Shown: piece by piece, positions 1-12,300 of the stretch | Layout of the letters: every line of letters starts with the position of its first letter | Numbering within the stretch: position 1 is the first letter of the stretch | Source: Heliopora coerulea | Lineage: Eukaryota > Cnidaria > Anthozoa > Scleralcyonacea > Helioporidae | NCBI GenBank assembly: GCA_030142905.1 | Contig: JASJOG010000006.1 | Coordinates: 3,708,501-3,772,500 of the forward strand | Reading direction: 5' to 3' | DNA: 64,000 bases | Program-made: the position numbers and the translations under genes | The notes under the pieces: generated by a model | Told to the model about the DNA's origin: nothing | Databases searched by the model: none | The model's input: the letters and a program-made list of their open reading frames with translations, nothing else

Positions 1-2012
1 TGCTGCCAAATTTTCCAGTAGCGAGTTAGATATGAATATTAACGATCTTCTTTTTACTGATTTAATTATCTGGATTGTCGACAGGTTAACGCACCCAAAT
101 CGTCCCAAATCTGTATTTACCCCGAGTTATTCATTGTAAAAACAGCGTTGGTCTTGCCACAATACTTAAGAAAATTAAGGCCACGCCTGAGAATTGTTTA
201 ATCAGTAGGGTTCCGCGAAGGAGCAGTTGCTACAATTGGCCATTTAACTCTGAATTCAGAGTTATATTTACTCTTTTCCTCAAAACGAGACCTGGTACTG
301 TATATCCCATATGAAGCTTAAATTCAGTTCAAATGCAGATGCAAACGTGTTTTCACTTGAATAGTTTGGCTTCAAGCCTTGTTTTATAGTGATCAAACGA
401 GCCATAATGTAAAGAGCCTATTTGAGTTAATTAAGCATACCTCTGAGTTTCATCGGTAACGTGTGGTGTGTCATTCCCTGTCTTCATTAATCCTCCTGCA
501 GTACACTTCATTATTTGGAATAGGATGACGAACGTCCAAGCAAGAACGCCAGAAAACGTTTTTACATGGTAAAATGTTAGCGAATTCATTTCGATTAAAA
601 GATTTGATGTAAAGAATCCATACCTCAGTTTATTTTGTTGGTTTGTCTGGCCAATGTCTGCAAACAGCTGGTCGCTTCAGATATGAATACGTGCAATTAA
701 ATGCTGTTTCCATAACAACAGTAATTACTAAAAAAAGATGCAGGGGTGCTAATGAATTTATTCATTTGTGTTTGTACGTTGAAGTGAATGTACTTGCTCC
801 ATTGAAACATTGGCACTTTGAAAGTTCAAAAAAAATATACAAAGCATATATCAAACACAAATAGTTAAACCGCAAATCTGAATGTTATTGTAGTATACCA
901 TCACATTTGCTTCTTTAACCAAGAAGCACATACCTATATACAATTTTTATAATATGAGCATCAAATCATCAAAGATATCACTCGTTACAGAGCAATGAGT
1001 ATTTCATAGCTCAATCTATGAAAATGCAGGTGGCATAATTTATGCGTGTATACGTTAACTGCCTTTTGGTAGCCAAGTTTGTTGCATTTTGAGTTTTTGT
1101 AACACTACAGTTTTCTATGCAACAGGACACATGTAAGCTCCAACAATGAAACGTAAACGTAGGACTTCTGATTTCTTGTTTTTATTCTCTCAATAAAAAT
1201 AATATCGCACCTACGTCTACGAAGATAAAAATCATTTGTTTATTATCTGAAAATACTGTTATGTCTTTGTGGGCTATGCTAAGTAAAACTCAAACACTAA
1301 CATTTAGGAAGATTTCAGAGTTTTTCTAATATCTCACGTAGTGGCGCATCCAAAGCACTTGTCACTGGTTCAAATCTTACAGACGTAAAAATGGGTACGC
1401 AAAGCGTACATGTCTCAAACCTTTAGATGCATGATTTCATAGTGCATTTCGCTTGCGAGCAATGTTTTTGTATTACACGTGAATTTACAATATGTTATGT
1501 ATTTTATAAGTAAATTTCTGGCACAAATATTGAACTTGACTGCCTATGTTTGCTATTGCAGAAAAGTAAAACCATACGGAAAAACTATAGGTACGACAAA
1601 GGATTAGAATGTACCATGGTATTTGTTTCTAGAGAAGTGTATTTTACTTATAACTACAAACGTGGCAAGTTCCAATAATTCCTAAAGTTTTTTTGTTTTG
1701 TTTTTTTTAAGAGATATTTCTAATCTTATGAATTTTATTCAGTCAGTGTGGAGCAAATGAAGTCATAAAATTTCTAATTTGCATGTTTCAAAAACTTGAC
1801 TGTCACTGGAACAAGGTGAAATATTGACAAACTAAGGATGTCATACTTCTTGATTTCAAATGTATTTTTAAATAAAATCAAAACCAGGAAGACGATTTTT
1901 TCGCTGCAGTTGTACTTCAGAAAAAAAATTCGTGCCACGTTATTCTCGCATCAAACACACGTAACTGTAATAAGCTTAAAAACCAATACCAGCCGACAAT
2001 TTGAAAAAATAT
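1..2012. other. No recognisable gene
   Basis: I see no exon with convincing protein similarity on either strand. The stretch is AT-rich. The 3' end of NIFK, which runs leftward, may lie here or beyond the left edge. Two short minus-strand stretches with splice-like borders (624-657 and 441-495) are too weak to call. Confidence 0.4.
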
Positions 2013-2192
2013 AAACCAAACATAATCCGAAGATCAGCATCTTGAGAAATCCAAGATATGGATTGAAACAAGACGAGAAATGAGTTTGTGATATTTCGAT
2101 TTTATTACAAAATCGTCAAACTCATTTCTCGTCTAATTTCAATCCATATCTTGGATTTCTCAAGATGCTGATCTTCGGATTGTGTTTTGTTT
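2013..2192. repeat. 180-bp palindrome with Penelope-type core in its loop
   Basis: Two 76-bp arms (2013-2088 and 2117-2192) are inverted copies with about four mismatches. The 28-bp loop (2089-2116) is itself a hairpin and matches, with few changes, the core hairpin in both ends of the Penelope-like element at 8476-10582 (shared TGATATTTCGATTTTATT). The arms are different from the terminal repeats of that element. I read it as a stand-alone terminal structure of a related Penelope-like family without coding DNA. Confidence 0.75.
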
Positions 2193-2715
2193 TATATGTA
2201 ATAAGCTTTACTATCAAGTTTGCTACCAATGATTAAATCCTGATTAATGTCTGGCCAACGATTCCAAATCCCATTCCAGGAATATAATGACGTTGATTTT
2301 GCAAGTATAGCATATAGCAAGTATAGCACGGTCAACAGTAAAGAGATTTTTAAAAAGTGCAAAAAGTACACAAATCGTCAAGCTGAATGATTACTGGAAT
2401 TGATTGAGGTTGACGATCCCAAAATAGTTTGAAACTGTCTCTTAGCGAAATCACGTCTTTATGGTTACGACAGAGTAGGAATTGTGACGTTTGAAAATGC
2501 TTGGGAGGTCACAGAAGTAGTTAATAGGGTGAGTATATTAAATGAATCAGACGATAAATCAATGCTATATTGGTTTGAGATTCGATGGGGTTTGATTTTC
2601 ATTAAACGAATTTTAAAAGTTTAATTTTGTCTAACCATTATCAATAAGGGTTTTCCAAAACAAGTAGAAATTAGCATGCTAATTTATGCATGTATACCTA
2701 ATTTAATATATGAAT
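2193..2715. other. No recognisable feature
   Basis: AT-rich sequence between the palindrome and the microsatellite. No exon, RNA gene or repeat was recognised. Confidence 0.3.
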
Positions 2716-2726
2716 ATGTATATGTA

Positions 2727-2797
<71 letters not shown>

Positions 2798-2828
2798 ATG
2801 TGTATGTGTATGTGTATATGTATATGTA

Positions 2829-2869
<41 letters not shown>
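2716..2869. repeat. (TATGTG)n microsatellite
   Basis: About 150 bp of TATGTG hexamers with occasional TATATG interruptions. The apparent ORFs on both strands here are only translations of this repeat. Confidence 0.95.
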
Positions 2870-3719
2870 CATTTATATTAGATTTCTAATTTCAAGCAGC
2901 ATTGAGAAGACAACGTTATCACCGCCAAATTATTTGATAGATCGCTAATTCGAACAGCAAGTAATTTTGGACGGATGAGACACCACTGAAAAGTAGCAGC
3001 CAAATTTTTAACTACAAGAAACGAAGGTTTATTTAATCGTATAATTATTTAACTTATACGACCGGTGTTTGTTTGCATTAGACCGGTTTCTTTGACATAA
3101 ACCACAACCAAGTCCTTTTTCAGGGGTAATTTATCTTCATTATCTTGCTAAAACACTTCAGAAACAGTGCCAATTCCATCAAAACTTCCTTCATGTGTCC
3201 AGCTGGAACTAGAACACTGAAATATTCGAGTTTCGCTGTACCCAAGTCAAAATCCTGCCGGGGTAGTTCAGGTTTCTTCGAATAGCGTATGTTTAGGTTT
3301 GTGTTTGTCTGCATCAGCACTCTACAAAGAAAAATGACAAACATGTCTCCAAATCCAAATGTTGAACCAGTATGAACCAAAAGCCAGTTCAAACGTCTAA
3401 CTTTAATGAGGTCGGATCTAAAGCTCAAACCGATCGAAAAACTCGATCCGCTCGAGAAATCATGTCGACTTCCATTGTCTTCAGAAGACAAATCTATCCT
3501 GTATCCCGATCTGATTGACTCACCAATCTGCTTCATGTAAACAATCGATGGGCATTTAACTGGAATAGATCGAACACTAATTAATATTTCAAGTCGATTT
3601 AGACGATACGGTCTCGTGTAAACCACCTCTAATATTTATTTCGTAATCAGGGCAATGAGTGAACAAAAGGGTCAGTTGCCTATAGCGAGTACAATGACTC
3701 TATGTGAACAAATATATTA
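2870..3719. other. No recognisable gene
   Basis: The main content is a 168-codon open stretch on the minus strand (3120-3626). Its translation resembles no family I know and has no domain motif. I leave it uncalled. Confidence 0.3.
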
Positions 3720-4883
3720 GGGCTTGTTCAAATGAGCCCGGCTTGCCGAGGTACTCACCTCAGTGGGACAAATTCTTTCTGCATTCTTATGGTTGTTTTC
3801 ATCCCACCTCACCACGAAGAAATTTGTTTCGATCGCACCTTATTGCCAGGACGAAATTAACAAATAAGAGTGGCGCTTTTTGTTTTGACACTGGCGATTT
3901 TTCGTGGTATTAATGTATTTATTATCATGTAATAAAAGAAGTTAACGAGAAGCGGGTTCAGCAGTAATTGTGGAACAGGAAGTTACGTAGGGATGCGTGC
4001 ACACTAGGGGCCTGGGACAACTGTACATAGTCTCACTCGCATAGGCTCTCTGGGAATAGTCTCGTTGCTCATTCCTAGTCCCTCCCAATCCAGTCGTTCT
4101 TCTTAATTCTATTTTAGCAGCAGTGGTGGGTTCTTTCGGAGTGCCAATCTTCAGGTAGCAGCAAACGCTCAGCCGCCGCCGTTAAGCCAGCCGGTTGCCG
4201 GTTCTACAGCTGTGGTGTCGGTCTATCTTCATCGTGGTTCTGGCCCACAAGCCACGTCAGCGAAAATCATGGAAACCGTAAAGACCAGTCAGTTAACTCA
4301 CTAGAACACACAATTGACTATAGTCTTTCCTCCCGGTAATAGACAGGTGACTTGCAGTCGTCGGGGATGGAGGAGGTACCGTTGGTGATGGATGGTTGTC
4401 GAATGTCCTCAAAGGGTGGTCACCGTGGCTCGTCGTCGTTGGCAGGACAACTACTGGCTTCATTCACTTCGATCTGCATTACGCCAGTCAAGTAGAAATA
4501 GTTCTTAAATACGGAGTAAGTAAGTGCAGGGTCGATATGGACGCGGAGCACCGGTATAGGTTGAACACCCAACGTAATCGTCAACGATTGTTAGCATCCG
4601 TCTGAGCTAATTAATACTGAACTTCTACTATCCTGCAAAATACGATATCTGATAGTAATAAATCGGCAAAATATTCCCATCTCGGTCACGCGGGATGACG
4701 CGTTCATATGGCAAATTTTGATACCACTTCACTGAGATCCCACCTATCTACGATGAGATCTCACCTAACGGCGTTGGTTCGTTTCCATATGAACACGAAA
4801 TTATTTTTAATATAAAACAATAAAGACACACGGATCTCACTCAGATGAGTTTCCCGGCTAGCCGAGCTTACATGAACAGGTCC
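3720..4883. mobile_element. Harbinger-like non-autonomous element
   Basis: The ends are imperfect inverted repeats of about 50 bp. The left one begins GGGCTTGTTCAAATGAGCCC, and the complement of the right end begins GGACCTGTTCATGTAAGCTC. Both sides carry TTA (3717-3719 and 4884-4886), the three-base duplication typical of PIF/Harbinger transposons. No transposase is visible inside the 1164 bp. Family assignment rests on the duplication size and the GG start of the ends only. Confidence 0.6.
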
Positions 4884-4974
4884 TTAATGAGTTTCAACAA
4901 ATAAATTTAAGTTTTCATTTGTCAACGATAAATTGGCGACAGAAAACGTCAGGTCGTTAACAACCCTTTATATC

Positions 4975-5215
4975 ATCATTCGCTCAGTTTCTTCTGTTCT
5001 TCTGAGGTAGATAAATAACTATCAACCCCAGTGACATATTAATGTACTTTCTACCAAAATTTCGCCATTTCTATGTTTATCGACCAAGTTAAACGCTTCT
5101 TTTAAAACTTTACCAACGGTGTTTAACCACCTCAGTGTTTAAGCGATATATCAAACTTCGGGCTTCGCCCTCAGGTTGATATATCGCTTAAACACCTCGG
5201 TCACGGTATATAACC
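4975..5215. repeat. Dispersed repeat with palindromic tail, copy 1
   Basis: About 240 bp that recurs at 7482-7712 plus 8172-8210. It ends in a palindrome (about 5137-5193) with 20-bp arms ending GATATATCAA and an apex of GGGC-TTC-GCCC. It lies downstream of the last NIFK exon found. Confidence 0.7.
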
Positions 5216-6326
5216 TTAACATATTCGTTTCCAAAGAGTCAAGACGACATGAAACGAGAGGTACGCTCGTAGGAGGGGACTACGGGGGAATCGTACTTCT
5301 ATGTACGTTAAAACTAGGTAGACGTTGAAAAACTATCCAAGAATTGCACTAGGGTATCCAGATGCAGAAGATGGACACAGAGGGGAACCTGTATATAATG
5401 GAGGCTACACTCCCTTTTCAGAACAGGCGCAGTAAAACACGAATATGAATAGTCGCTATTTAAGGCTCCAGGTTTCTGAATGTGTCTTAGATATACTTTA
5501 TTAATAAATTTGTCCACTTCTATTGTTGGGTCAATATTGAAACATCTCCTGACGATGCAAAAACGTGGAAAGCGATTAAAGTGAGTTTTAACAGTTTTCG
5601 AAGTTCCACCAAGACCTGCAAATCTCGAACGCTCGGATTAGCAAGAAACTTACATAAAATTACGGGATTTTTGTTAGTGAATCTAAAGTAGTCATATTCT
5701 TATTACTACTGTACCTAGAATGACCCCCTTCAGAATTAAAAAAAAATATCAGTAAATTTCCTCAGAGGGCACTGGCAAAGACTCTACCAAATCAGACAAC
5801 TGACAAGTTGACGACAAACTCGCGATTATAACAGATTTGCAGTATCATGATTAAATTTTAAGTACCACAACGCCGTAAGGTCGACAGCACCATAGCCGTT
5901 TTCAGCATTTATTACGAAATTTACATGAATGGCACTTCGGTAGGTATTAAAGAAAGCATCGCAAGTTTTAGGACGACGTTATACTTTTTGTCGCAGAGTA
6001 TTCTACATTTAGTACATTGTTATTCTAATCCTCTACCATGATTGTCGTCATGGGAATTAAATATTCTGATGACAAGCCAGGGTATTAAACACGTGTTATT
6101 TTTTTTTTGCAACAGGTTTAGTAGAATTAATCAGAAAATTTCGATATTAATTCACCTCCTCTCCAAGACACGCACACACGCAGAGAAGATTCCCAGTACC
6201 GCCACTTATCAGGGCATGTCATGACCCAAATCGACGTTGATTTTATACTTCGCCCTTGGCAAAGATCACCTGTACCTACAACAGCCTCGCCAAAGTTAAC
6301 AATAACCAAATAAAATGTTCACTCAC
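5216..6326. other. No recognisable feature
   Basis: Probably NIFK intron sequence, because the exon ending at 6327 has a good splice donor (GTGAGT on the minus strand) leading into it. No further exon was recognised. Confidence 0.3.
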
Positions 6327-9300
6327 ATATCCAGGAAAATCATAATCTATGCCAAGTTTCTTTAGCTTAGATCGTCTCTTCGCTTCCTTTTTTATTATGT
6401 TGTTGACATGTTTGGTGTGTTCCGCAATGTCACGAGGCTAAAAAAAAATCGAAGAAACACTCCTAATCCAATCCAGTTCACATTTGTTAAAATTCTTACA
6501 ATTCGTTGTTAGATATAATATAGATAAAACGGACAAAGATGACCGAACCAGCAGAAAAGCGACAGGGACAAATCTAGAATTTAAATTAAGTCAGAATGTC
6601 TTAGTTTCTTGGGTTGACATCCAAAAGTGGTTGACATTAAACTTAGATGGAGTAGCAATTAATTTAAATTAAAAATAGTACCATTCCAGAAGTATTAATT
6701 CAAAGTCGCATCCACGTTTGGCAAATATTCACGTTGCACAGGCAGCACTGTAAATGTTTCACCAAACAAAAATGAACACGTTTCTTTAATTTCTCAGAAA
6801 TATAACTATTGTTTTTGATTTCACAACAATCCGTTTTACGAGTCTCAAGAGAGGAGCTACTTTTTCTCTGTATCACTCACTTGTGGTATTTTGCTGACTC
6901 AAAACCACGACCGAGACTACGCAAGGATACACATTTAGAAATATCAGAAATTAGAATCACACAGTTGAGTGGCTTTAATGTCCAAAACTGAGGCATTCAT
7001 CTGACGAGCCAGTATATCAAGAAAAGGCGTCTGTGTAACTCCTCTTCCAGCAGGCATCTCTAACTATTGCAACGTGAAGGAAAGTAGATAGACCTCAACG
7101 GGCATCTGATCCTACTATTTGTTTGCATTAAACGCGTCCAACATCATGGGCACATCAACAGGGACGGACTTGCTACCTCCAAAGGGCCCGGGCGACTTTT
7201 ACTATGGAGAACAGTCCAAAAATTTGCCCGATGTTTTGTTCAACTAAAGTATTTCCCTTTGCATGGGAGCTGGACTACATTACAAATGAGATACTAGCCC
7301 TTCCTGCGAATATATCCTTTGGCCTTTTGCCCCGATAATACCATGTGGTGACCAATACAGGGAAATCGCGTCGATAATTTATTCAGATGGTTTCATGATG
7401 AACGGAATAGTTCAGCAAAAAACACGAAGGATCGTCATTGAAAACTACGACTCACTTACACATAATACATGTATGTATTATATCATCGTTGGTTGAGTTT
7501 CTTTTGTTCTTCGGAGGTTGATAAACAACTTATCAACCTCTTTAAGATATTCATGGACTTTCTACAGAAAATTTCGCCATTGTCGGGCAAATTAAATGCT
7601 TCTTTGGAAACTTCACCAACGATGATAGAAGTCGGTCATATACCTTGACCTCGGTTTTTAAAAGATATGTCAACCTTCGGGCTTCGCCTTCGGGTTGATA
7701 TGTCGCTTAAACCAGTGTTCTAGGTAGGCCAGAATGAAAGGGCACTCCGCCTTCAATTTTCAAGAGCTCCCTTTCTTTTTGCTGAGCGCCCTATGATTTT
7801 CTATCTCGCCCTCTCATTTTCCTTGTCATTATCTTATGGCCAGCGGCGTAGTAAACGCACTGTTCTATGGTTACGCATTGCAAGGAGCCAATCAAATCTC
7901 TTGTTTAGGTTGCTGAAACATGTATATTTATCAGAGGTACTTCAACGAAAACGTCGACCGAAAGCTACTATTTCAAGTTCGGTACTCCTGAGGTCTTTTT
8001 TGACAGCGACGACACCTTCGTAAATTAAAGTTCGATAAGTCGGCTAAATGGTATGGCTTTGTCGAAGCTCCTCCAGCTAAGAAATTATCACAAGAATTAG
8101 CATCGCCTCGCAGTGCAAGCTCTATATGGAAATTTCCCACCCTGTCATTTTTTCAACCTCGCTAGAACACTTCTTAAACACCGAGGTCACAGAATATAAC
8201 CTTTATTTAACATAATCTTCCCTCGCAATACTTTAATAAATTTCATGGGAATCCTTGTTGTTTTGAATAATGCAGCTCCACTGTTTTCTGTGCTGGACTT
8301 TTATATTCATGATGAGACTATATTTCCCGTTTGGTGAATCAATTGCCGATATTCAGTAGGTGTGGCACAAAAATTTCCATTTATGTGAGGTAAACAACAC
8401 TTTTTAACTAATGAAACCACAATCTTGGACAACAATCCGTTGAAAAAACCTTGACCAGCTGACAACTTCAAAAAATATAAGAGAAAGCAAATTCCGAAAA
8501 CCAAGGTCATCTTTCAACTTAAGATTTAAGTTAACAAAAGATGAAAACTGTGAAATGGTGATATTTCGATTTTATTGCAAAATCATCTTCAGACCAAGTG
8601 AACTAACATAAGAGAACCTAAGGTTTATATATACATGACCCTACATCGACTAGGCTTTCCTCTTTACAAAAATATCTTTCTACCTTACTAAAACGTGGCG
8701 AGATTACTGACAGTGAGTACAACTTCTTACGTCCTAAGGAAGCACACTTCGGCAGAGCACATGGTCTTCCCAAAACACACAAGACATTTTCATTTCTCCC
8801 TCAATTTCGGCCTATTATTGACACGACTAACACCCCGCACTATAATCTCGGCAAATTCCTTTCTTCGCTTTTAAACCCCCTAACTATTAATGAATTTTCG
8901 CTTTCGGACTCATTTGAAGCCGTTTCCTGCATTAAAAACATTCATGATCATCTTTTCACAGAAGGCTACCAATACGTTTCATTTGATATCGTTTCCTTAT
9001 TCACCAATGTTCCCTTGTCTCGAACAGTTAATATTATTTTAGATCGTATTTTCAATGAAAAACAGATTAATACCACGTTAACTAAACGCTCTTTAAAAAA
9101 GCTTATCCTTGATTGTTGCAATAAAACCGTTTTTTCTTTCAATAATGAATTATATCAGCAGACTGACGGTGCTTCGATGGGATCTTCTCTCAGTCCCGTG
9201 TTAGCTAATATCATACTAACAGAATTTGAACGCGTTGTTGTCACCGACCTTATTCGTTGCGGAACCATAAAATTTTATAAACGATATATTGATGATACAC

Positions 9301-12300
9301 TTGTTCTGTTAAAACCTTCCGATATTCCAAAAGTTTTATTGAAGTTCAATGAATTTGATCCTAACTTAAAATTTACAGTTGCCACATTTCCAGACGGCAT
9401 CATCCATTTTCTTGACATTAAAATTTCGGCCGATGGTACTGATGTTTATCGCAAAGAAACACACACCGGCCAATACACACATTATTCCAGTTTTGAACCG
9501 TTTCCGCGTTAAATCGCATGGATTAAATCTCTGTTTCATCGCACTTTTAAAATATGTAGCACGAAGAAACTCTTTAATGACCAAATTGCTAAAATCAAAA
9601 CTTTCATGTCCTGGAACGGACATCCTAATAATGTTAGTAAATTCCTTATTAAAATGCTTCGACGCAAACATAAAGCTGATGGTTCTGGCACTCAAAACAT
9701 GACTGATGATGATAACATTCCTAAAGTTTGGATCCGAATCCCATATTTGGGAAGTCAAGGAGAAAATCTTTTAAATTCCTGTTTAAAGAAAATCCGTCGT
9801 TGTTTGAAACAACCTGTTAAGTTTATTGTCATATACAACACTAAAAAGGTCTCATATTTTATTTCTAACAAAGACAAAATTCCAGATTTGTCTCGAAACA
9901 ATGTCATTTACCAGATTACATGCCCTGGTTGCGCCAAATCTTACATTGGTAAGACCGACCGTTGTTTACAAAAACGTCTATCTGAACATGCCACTCAAAA
10001 CAACACAAGTGCACAACACTTTCTTCAATGTGAAAACGCACACTTCATTGTTGACCTATGCAAACAATATGACAGACTAAACGATATTCCTTTTTCTTTT
10101 GACGCTACTTCATCCATGTACAATCTCATTTTTAACAACTATAAGATCCTTTACTCTAATTATTCTATTAATCCTAATCAACTTCTATTTATGGAAGCTC
10201 TACATATTAAGTATCTTAAACCACAATTAAACTCTGGTCTTAAAGTTAGCAAAGAACTCTCACTCTTTATTTAGTTCCTTTTAGTTTATCCATAATTTAT
10301 ATATCGACATCTTGACATTTCATCCTGAGGCGTCAACACTTGTCACTTACTGACACATCAATCATTTGTAAATAGAGTAGGCGTTCCCTCAATTCTTCAT
10401 CAATGATGTAATCACTTTTCTCATGTATATATAAACCTTAGGTTCTCTAATGTTAGTTCACTTGGTCTGAAGATGATTTTGCAATAAAATCAAAATATCA
10501 CCATTTCACAGTTTTCATCTTTTGTTAACTTAAATCTTAAGTTGAAAGATGACCTTTGTTTTCGGAATTTGCTTCCTCTTATAATCCGTTGAAACAAATA
10601 CCAAATTGCCAAAAACTACATTGTCGTCCTTTTGGAGATCATAAACCAATATCTCCCTCACGCCTTCATTCAATGTTCTTCCATGTTGCTCTTGAAATCC
10701 GGCAAAATGCTTTACCCGACGTAACAAGATTAAATATGCGGAGGGGGTAGTAGACTGACATGGAACCAATCTCTGGTAGTTTGTATTTTAGAAATATAGT
10801 CTCATCTGTTTTGACCAAGATTGAATTTTGTACAAAATTGCACTGATTACATCAGTAGTTTCCATTACCTAATGTATTGCAATCTGTCTCTCTAACACGA
10901 GGACTTACAGAAAAAAAGACTTCATTGTATATAAAGTAAGAACCACAATAAATAGAGTTAAAAGCACAACATTGGCAACGAAACTAGTCGAGGTAAGCAC
11001 CGAAATGCTAAAGAAAATTTCACTTTCCTAGTTTTGAAACTGATATACCTACATCCCCAGTATTCCCTAATTCAACGTTGTTCCATGATCCTGAAATCCA
11101 GCAAAATAGTTTGCTCGACATAACAACATTGAATAGGTGGAGGGGGAAGGATGGCAGATTTACATAAAATTAATTCATCATAGGTCCTAATTTGAAAAAT
11201 TTTTCTCGACTGTTTTGTCCAAGACAACAACTGTTCACATTGTTACGAAAACTTATTTCATTCAAATATTATTCTCAGGTGTATTACTAGATTATTACAG
11301 TAGTGGAAAGCTTTTGAGAACCATAAACTCTGACTCTAAATGGAGATTTGCGTTCGTCCCACATCTCAAGCTTGGGGTTTTATTTCCCGTTCCCATCAGG
11401 AATCTACTCATTTGATCGCCCCTCCTTTTCAGATTGCAGACGCAAAATAGCACAGCCAAAAGCACCGGAGACATTAATCCAAACAATTAAATTACTTCCT
11501 AGCCAGCTGGAATTATTACTATTAAATTAATTATTAATTTTAATACAATTATTAAATTCTCATTCACGCTACCACGTTAAATATGAATTTTGTATTGTTT
11601 GGTATCGAGAAAAGTTTTTCGAGTTCTTAATCTTGTACAGTATGTGCACAAAATTCTTACTTTATTCTGCTTTTCTACTTCAGTGGGTCCGTACGGCTTT
11701 GGTCTAAATCTTCTATTTGATCCTTTCCATAATCGAGGATGAATCTTTTCTTGAGGAACTACATTGCCTAAAAACATTTGCAATTACATACATGATTATA
11801 TCATTGAACAACCCTTACGCAGCGTGATTGATGGAATCAAACTGGAATGTGAGATAACTATAAAAGCGAGATTTTCTGATCTAAGGGGGAAATGAGGAAA
11901 ATATAAGTAATTATGTGAAAAAGAGGGACTCGGGCGTTTTAAGAACAAATCAGATTGTGAGTTGAATGAACAAAGTATTTGTACCAATGAGGCAGGCTTC
12001 TAACGATAGTGCAATACGAGCCTAGAATTTCTGCGGAGATAGCTGAACTGCAACTCAAAAAGTGTGAGAACTAGACGCGCCCAGGTAAAAGTGCAGGCGG
12101 TCTCTATTTCCTCTCAAATTCTCCGTTAGAAAATCAAGGCAAGTATTTGTATCCCAATATAAATCCAGCCAGTGCGTAAAACTGTGTGTTCGTGCCAAAC
12201 AGATAAAAACATTGAAATGGTTATCACACTTGGTGTTTTATGAAATGCGAAAACATTTTTAAAATGAAAAATGAGAACTACAAGAGTCTTGCTCGAGGTA

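Larger units (their letters stand above)
8476..10582 (+). mobile_element. Penelope-like retroelement, 5'-truncated, inverted terminal repeats
   Basis: The element is bounded by near-identical inverted copies of about 163 bp (8476-8638 and about 10421-10582). Between them one frame encodes reverse transcriptase followed by a GIY-YIG nuclease, the domain order that defines Penelope-like elements. Each terminal copy contains a hairpin with a hammerhead-like core. The inverted arrangement of ends is known for this class. The element lies antisense within NIFK intron 4. I saw no clear target-site duplication. Confidence 0.85.

Noticed and set aside
441..657. Two minus-strand exon-like stretches (624-657 and 441-495) as the NIFK C-terminus
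   Set aside because: Their phases do not follow the last certain exon, and the translations show no clear similarity to NIFK.
2676..2948. Long ORFs on both strands
   Set aside because: They are translations of the TATGTG microsatellite.
3120..3626. 168-codon minus-strand ORF
   Set aside because: No recognisable domain, no plausible splice context, and composition like its surroundings.
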